In this document: positions 60,195 through 64,000 of the stretch, one piece after another
How the letters are laid out: each line of letters begins with the position of its first letter
How positions within the stretch are numbered: the first letter of the stretch is position 1
Assembly: GCA_963691835.1 (NCBI GenBank)
Contig: OY829383.1
Span: 930,001 to 994,000 of the forward strand
Direction of reading: 5' to 3'
Length of the DNA stretch: 64,000 nucleotides
Source: G963691835 sp963691835
GTDB taxonomy: Bacteria > Pseudomonadota > Alphaproteobacteria > Thalassobaculales > Thalassobaculaceae
Position numbers and translations under genes: made by a program
Notes under the pieces: generated by a model
Told to the model about the DNA's origin: nothing
Databases searched by the model: none
Seen by the model: the letters and a program-made list of their open reading frames with translations, nothing else

Positions 60195-61273
60195 TCCGAC
60201 ACCCCAAGCCGGGCCGTATCCACGCCGACCTCATCGGCCACCGATTGGATCGCCGCCAGAGTTGAGGCGTTCAGAGGAATGCCGTACCGGCGGTACTCTG
60301 CCTCGATCTCATCCTCCATGCCGCCGGGCGGCAGAACGGCATCAAACCCCGGAGCGGTCCGGCAGGCGCGAAGCTGACGGAGTGCCGCATCCGTCCGCGC
60401 CTTGACTGTAGCCAGATCGTCAAAAGCCGCCACGTTCAGCGCCATCATGAAGTGACCGTCCCCGCCCGGGACGGGACCCGTCTCGAAATCTCCGAGCGCC
60501 GTCCCGAAGTTCGCGCCAGAGAGCATGCAGGACAACAGTCCAGTCATGAGGGCAAGACCTGTCCCCTTATAGCCGCCGATCGGCGCGATCAAACCGTCCA
60601 ACGCGGCAACCGGATCGGTCGTCGGCGCACCATCCGGACCAAGTGCCCAACCTTCGGGAAGCGTCTCCCCTTTCTGACCGTAAACCTCAATCTTCCCTCG
60701 CGCGGTGGCGCCAAAGGAGATGTCGAGAACAAGCGGCGGCTCCTCCGCTGTGGGCATGCCGATGGCGATCGGGTTGATGCCGAGGATGCGTTCGGCGCCA
60801 CCAAACGGCGACATAGTTGGCAAGGCATTCGTCGTAGCAATCCCGATCATGTCTGCGGCAATCGCCATTCGGGCATACCGATCCATCGCACCGCAGTGAT
60901 TGCTGCCGGCGATGGCAACGGCGCAAAGTCCCGTGGTCCTGGCGCGTTCGATCGCCTCTGTCATAGCAAAGGTGCCGACCACATGGCCCATGGCATTGCC
61001 ACCGTCGACCCGCAGAACAGCGCCCGAGTCGCGGGCGATCGACGGGCGGCCTTTCGGATCCACGCCCTCACGCAAAAGTTTTCCGGCATAGACGGGTGTC
61101 CGCATCACGCCGTGAGAGTGGATGCCGCGAAGATCGGCATCTGCCAGGCCGGCGCCGACCATGGCGGCATCGCCCCGGTCCATTCCGCAGCCAACGAAAA
61201 CATCCGTCATGACGGACAAGAGGATCTCGTAAGGAACACGCGCCTCCCCTTCGATCCCCGGATACCGCGCCAT
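60191..61273 (-). CDS. Ldh-family (malate/L-sulfolactate/ureidoglycolate-type) NAD(P) dehydrogenase
   Basis: This 360-residue enzyme belongs to the LDH2/MDG2 family. Motifs visible are GLADADLRGIHSHGVMRT (with the catalytic His), GNAMGHVVGTFAMTEAI, NHCGAMDRYARMAIAADMIG and GINPIAIGMPTAEEPPLVLD. The family oxidises 2-hydroxy acids such as malate, sulfolactate or ureidoglycolate; the substrate cannot be told from sequence here. It shares a four-base overlap with the AbrB-type transporter and diverges from the TauD-type gene. Confidence 0.9.
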   Translation of the reverse strand: MARYPGIEGEARVPYEILLSVMTDVFVGCGMDRGDAAMVGAGLADADLRGIHSHGVMRTPVYAGKLLREGVDPKGRPSIARDSGAVLRVDGGNAMGHVVGTFAMTEAIERARTTGLCAVAIAGSNHCGAMDRYARMAIAADMIGIATTNALPTMSPFGGAERILGINPIAIGMPTAEEPPLVLDISFGATARGKIEVYGQKGETLPEGWALGPDGAPTTDPVAALDGLIAPIGGYKGTGLALMTGLLSCMLSGANFGTALGDFETGPVPGGDGHFMMALNVAAFDDLATVKARTDAALRQLRACRTAPGFDAVLPPGGMEDEIEAEYRRYGIPLNASTLAAIQSVADEVGVDTARLGVSD

Positions 61274-61465
61274 TTCTACCCGCCTCCCACGCTCTGCACG
61301 CTGCCGCGTGATTGAAGACTGCGCACCCCCGCCGGGTCAACGCGGCCGGGCAAGCGACCTTTATCGCGACGCTCCGAACCATTTCCGAAGAACGGGTTGG
61401 AATTGACGGCAGGCCGTCCCGGGCAACACAGTGGACCAAGGGACGTGCTGCGAGGCACGGCGCAA

Positions 61466-62521
61466 ATGACAACGGCTCCTCACATGGAAATGCAGCCCTA
61501 CCCCATTCCGGAAGGTCCTATCGTCGGACCGGAAGCTTGGACCGCAGCCGATCTTGGCCGGGACAAGGGATGGATTCACGTGCTGAGCCCGGAGGAGTTG
61601 GCCGATCTTGAAGCGGCGGCGACGTCCGCCGAGGGCAAGCGGAAGCCCCTTGAAGCGCTGAGTCACAAAACCCTGCCCTTACCGATCCTGGGTCCCCAGA
61701 TTGATCGTATTCGTGAAGAGTTGGAGAACGGCCGGGGTATCGTGTTGATCCGGGGCCTGGACGTCACCCGCTACGATGTTCCGACCGTGGAGAGAATGTA
61801 TTGGGCGATCGGCGTCCGTCTCGGCACGGTCGTTCACCAGAACGCGGCCGGTGACAGGATTGGCCGGGTCGCCGACCGAGGTGGTGACTACTACTCAAAA
61901 AACGTTCGGGGCTACACGACCCGCGCCCGCCTTCGCCCCCATTGCGACGCTGCCGACGCAGTCGGGCTCTTGTGCCTGCACCCGGCTAAGGCGGGTGGCG
62001 AAAGTCTGGTCGCCAGCTCAACCGCCATATTCAATGAGATCCGGTCGACGCGCCCAGACCTTCTGCCTTGCCTGTTTCGCGGCTTTCACTACGACCTGCG
62101 CGGTGAAGGTGTCACGGACGACCCCGATGAGACGACGTTCCATCGTGTCCCGGTCTTCTCCTGGTTCAAGCACCGTCTGTCCTGCCGGTACAATGGCAAG
62201 AGCATCATTGAGGGTCAGGAGAAGCGCGGGGAGCCCCTGACGCCACTGGAACGCGAGGCTGTCGATCTGGTCGGCACCTTGGCGCTGGACGACCGGTTCC
62301 GCTATGACATGACGTTCGAGCGGGGAGACGTTCAGCTTCTTTCCAACCATCTGGTTCTGCATTCCAGGAACGCGTTCGAGGATTTTCCGGAGCCGGAACG
62401 CCGGAGGACGCTGCTCAGGCTTTGGATGAACCTGAAAGACGGACGGCCGTTGGAACCGCATTTCGCAGACCGGCTCAACACCGGACCACGCGGCGGCGTC
62501 ATGGTGCGCCCCTCGGCCTGA
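61466..62521 (+). CDS. TauD/TfdA-type 2-oxoglutarate-dependent dioxygenase
   Basis: This 351-residue protein has a TauD-like fold. RGIVLIRGLDVTRYDVP is followed by RLRPHCDAADAVGLLCLHPA, with His and Asp of the iron triad, and QLLSNHLVLHSRNAFEDFPE with the distal His and nearby Arg. Such enzymes hydroxylate diverse substrates, including taurine, gamma-butyrobetaine and other small acids. I start it at ATG 61466; ATG 61484 is an alternative. It lies 111 bases upstream of the MmgE/PrpD gene on the same strand. Confidence 0.87.
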   Translation: MTTAPHMEMQPYPIPEGPIVGPEAWTAADLGRDKGWIHVLSPEELADLEAAATSAEGKRKPLEALSHKTLPLPILGPQIDRIREELENGRGIVLIRGLDVTRYDVPTVERMYWAIGVRLGTVVHQNAAGDRIGRVADRGGDYYSKNVRGYTTRARLRPHCDAADAVGLLCLHPAKAGGESLVASSTAIFNEIRSTRPDLLPCLFRGFHYDLRGEGVTDDPDETTFHRVPVFSWFKHRLSCRYNGKSIIEGQEKRGEPLTPLEREAVDLVGTLALDDRFRYDMTFERGDVQLLSNHLVLHSRNAFEDFPEPERRRTLLRLWMNLKDGRPLEPHFADRLNTGPRGGVMVRPSA

Positions 62522-62632
62522 CACCAAACGTCGCGTCCCGTTGACCCGCTGGACCGCCGCACCTAACGTCCTAGCTTCCCATAAAGCATCGTTGGCCGCC
62601 TGAACGGCCGCCCCTCCAGGGAGGGACTGAAC

Positions 62633-64000
62633 ATGTCCGGAACGACAGAACACCTCGCTCAGTTCGCAGCGACGACCCAGTTTGACGCACTGCCCAACGA
62701 TGTTGTCGAGCGTGCATCGCTGCTGCTGCTCGATATCGCCGGGATCGCCGTCCGCGCCCGCCATGACGCGGACTCCACACCCAGCGTGATATCGGCAGTC
62801 CGCTCCCTTGGACTGGACAAAGGAAGTGCCCGGGTCTTTGGAGACGCTGCCACCGTCTCTCCGGCGGCGGCGGCGCTGGTCAACGGAACCTTGGCCCACA
62901 GCCTGGACTTCGACGACACCCATGCGGAGGGCTCGCTTCACTGCTCCGCGCCGATCGTACCGGCGGCGCTGGCCGCGGCGGAGATGGCGGGGGCAGACGG
63001 ACGGACCGCGCTTCTGGCAATGATCGTGGGTTGGGAGATCCAGACGCGGCTCGGTATGGCGCTTGATCCGCGCGCGCACTACGACCGTGGCTTCCATCCG
63101 ACAGCGACCTGCGGCGCGTTCGGCGCAGCCGCGGCAGCAGGTATCATCTTCGGCTTGGATCAGGACCGGATGACGAGTGCTTTTGGCGTTGCCGGCAGCC
63201 AGGCATCCGGCTCGCTGCAGTTCTTGTTCGACGGTGCCTGGACCAAACGGTTCCAGGTCGGCTGGGCGGCCCAGGCCGGGCTGGTTGCCGCGACTCTGGC
63301 GCGGGACGGCTTCAAGGGGCCGGGTCAAGCGGTCGAAGGGGCGCACGGCTTCCTCGGTGCCTATGCGCCCGACGCCAACGCGGAGACCGCCGTCCGAAAT
63401 CTCGGCAAGGCATGGGAGACGATGGAGATTGGTGTGAAGCCCTATCCCTCGTGCCGCTATACCCATTCCGGCATGGACGCGCTGATCGCGCTGAGGGACG
63501 AGCACGGCCTTAAACCAGAAGATGTCATAAGCGTGGAAATTGGCCTGAACCGCCCCGGCATGACCATCGTCGGCGAGCCGGAGGAGAAGAAGCAATCCCC
63601 CGAGAACGCCGTCGACGGTCAGTTCTCGATGGCATTCTGTGCGGCGGTTGCTCTGCGCGAAGGCACCATGGGCTGGGACGATTACGCGCGGCACCTGGGC
63701 AACCCGGAGACAGCCGCCCTTACCCGCCGCGTTCGATGCATCTTTGACGAGGATGTCCAAGCCGCGTTGCCGGATTTCTCCGCCGTCGCCCGGGTAGAGA
63801 CAACACAAGGACGGCTTGAGAAGTTCGTCCGCGTGCCGAAGGGCGAACCGTCGACCTTCCCAACCGCTGCGGAGTTCCAAGCAAAGTTCGATGCCCTGGT
63901 CGCCCCGTATATCGGGGATGCCCGGCGGGAGCGGTTGGCCAACCGGCTTCTCGGCTTCGCCGGTGAGGCGTCCGTCGCCCCGATGCTCGAAGACAGCCGA
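62633..64000 (+). CDS. MmgE/PrpD family protein, C-terminus cut by right edge
   Basis: The first 456 residues are present, running past the window end in an open frame. Motifs include VERASLLLLDIAGIAVRARH, ALVNGTLAHSLDFDDTH (with the conserved SLDFDDTH) and GWAAQAGLVAATLARDGF. The PrpD/MmgE family contains methylcitrate dehydratase and cis-aconitate decarboxylase-like enzymes, acting on tricarboxylic or related acids. Most members are 450-480 residues, so only the very end is missing. A strong ribosome site GGGAGGGA lies just before ATG 62633. Confidence 0.92.
   Translation, partial: MSGTTEHLAQFAATTQFDALPNDVVERASLLLLDIAGIAVRARHDADSTPSVISAVRSLGLDKGSARVFGDAATVSPAAAALVNGTLAHSLDFDDTHAEGSLHCSAPIVPAALAAAEMAGADGRTALLAMIVGWEIQTRLGMALDPRAHYDRGFHPTATCGAFGAAAAAGIIFGLDQDRMTSAFGVAGSQASGSLQFLFDGAWTKRFQVGWAAQAGLVAATLARDGFKGPGQAVEGAHGFLGAYAPDANAETAVRNLGKAWETMEIGVKPYPSCRYTHSGMDALIALRDEHGLKPEDVISVEIGLNRPGMTIVGEPEEKKQSPENAVDGQFSMAFCAAVALREGTMGWDDYARHLGNPETAALTRRVRCIFDEDVQAALPDFSAVARVETTQGRLEKFVRVPKGEPSTFPTAAEFQAKFDALVAPYIGDARRERLANRLLGFAGEASVAPMLEDSR

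Noticed and set aside
62018..63880. A 620-codon open frame on the minus strand
   Set aside because: It lies antisense to the TauD-type and MmgE/PrpD genes, spans their junction, and has low-complexity Arg/Gly-rich sequence with no recognisable motif. It is a shadow of GC-rich codon use.

Overview
The window is about 60% GC, gene-dense DNA from an alphaproteobacterium, probably a bacteriochlorophyll-containing (purple or aerobic anoxygenic phototrophic) member near the Rhodospirillales. Reasons: a bacteriochlorophyll synthase gene (bchG) beside a PucC/Bch2-type transporter and dxs, PpsR/CrtJ-type TGT-N12-ACA operator sequence in front of bchG, TspO, the F1-ATPase zeta inhibitor (DUF1476), and the dnaB-alr-mlaE-mlaF-radA-cvpA-purF gene order. 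No rRNA, tRNA, CRISPR array, insertion sequence or prophage was recognised.

Layout. 1-4.2 kb: edge of a photosynthesis gene cluster (bch2-like transporter, bchG, dxs, tspO). 4.3-8.6 kb: a PhyH-type dioxygenase, an orphan MlaF-like ATPase with altered catalytic residues, the propionyl-CoA carboxylase alpha subunit, then an AT-richer patch with small membrane ORFs. 8.9-12.9 kb: ligase-associated DNA-repair helicase, a GNAT protein, and PdeM. 13-24.3 kb: a two-armed photooxidative-stress and lipid-modification island. The plus arm has a class I photolyase, a flavin oxidoreductase, DUF1365, a cyclopropane-synthase-like methyltransferase, a GPH-type transporter and a DUF3833 lipoprotein. The minus arm has DUF6134, an iron-sulfur (6-4) photolyase, an SDR and an NTF2-like protein, with a RibD-C reductase upstream. 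These families recall the singlet-oxygen (RpoE-ChrR) regulon and furan-fatty-acid pathway of Rhodobacter.

24.7-29.9 kb: a TetR repressor with tandem operators, diverging from an operon for an MmpL/RND protein, a LolA/LolB-like periplasmic protein and a predicted outer-membrane beta-barrel; this looks like a regulated three-part lipid export route. 30-34.1 kb: a Tat-exported metallo-beta-lactamase-fold hydrolase, then a cluster with a ParA/VirC1-like ATPase, two exported proteins sharing one motif (one ending in Tyr-rich heptapeptide repeats), a DUF4239 membrane protein and a small coiled-coil protein. I do not recognise that last group as a described system. 34.3-42.2 kb: PhzF, a duplicated pentapeptide-repeat protein, a class V aminotransferase, an unknown membrane protein, an EAL phosphodiesterase and a flavin monooxygenase-like protein.

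42.2-58.9 kb is mainly housekeeping: serA/serC, FIST, purS/purC, NRDE, GNAT, ATPase zeta subunit, GDPD, SDR, purF, cvpA, radA, mlaF/mlaE, alr, dnaB. 59.1-64 kb: an AbrB-type transporter and an Ldh-family dehydrogenase diverge from a TauD-type dioxygenase and an MmgE/PrpD protein cut by the right edge, which suggests uptake and catabolism of an organic acid. All functions are inferred from sequence motifs and family memory; no database search was possible.
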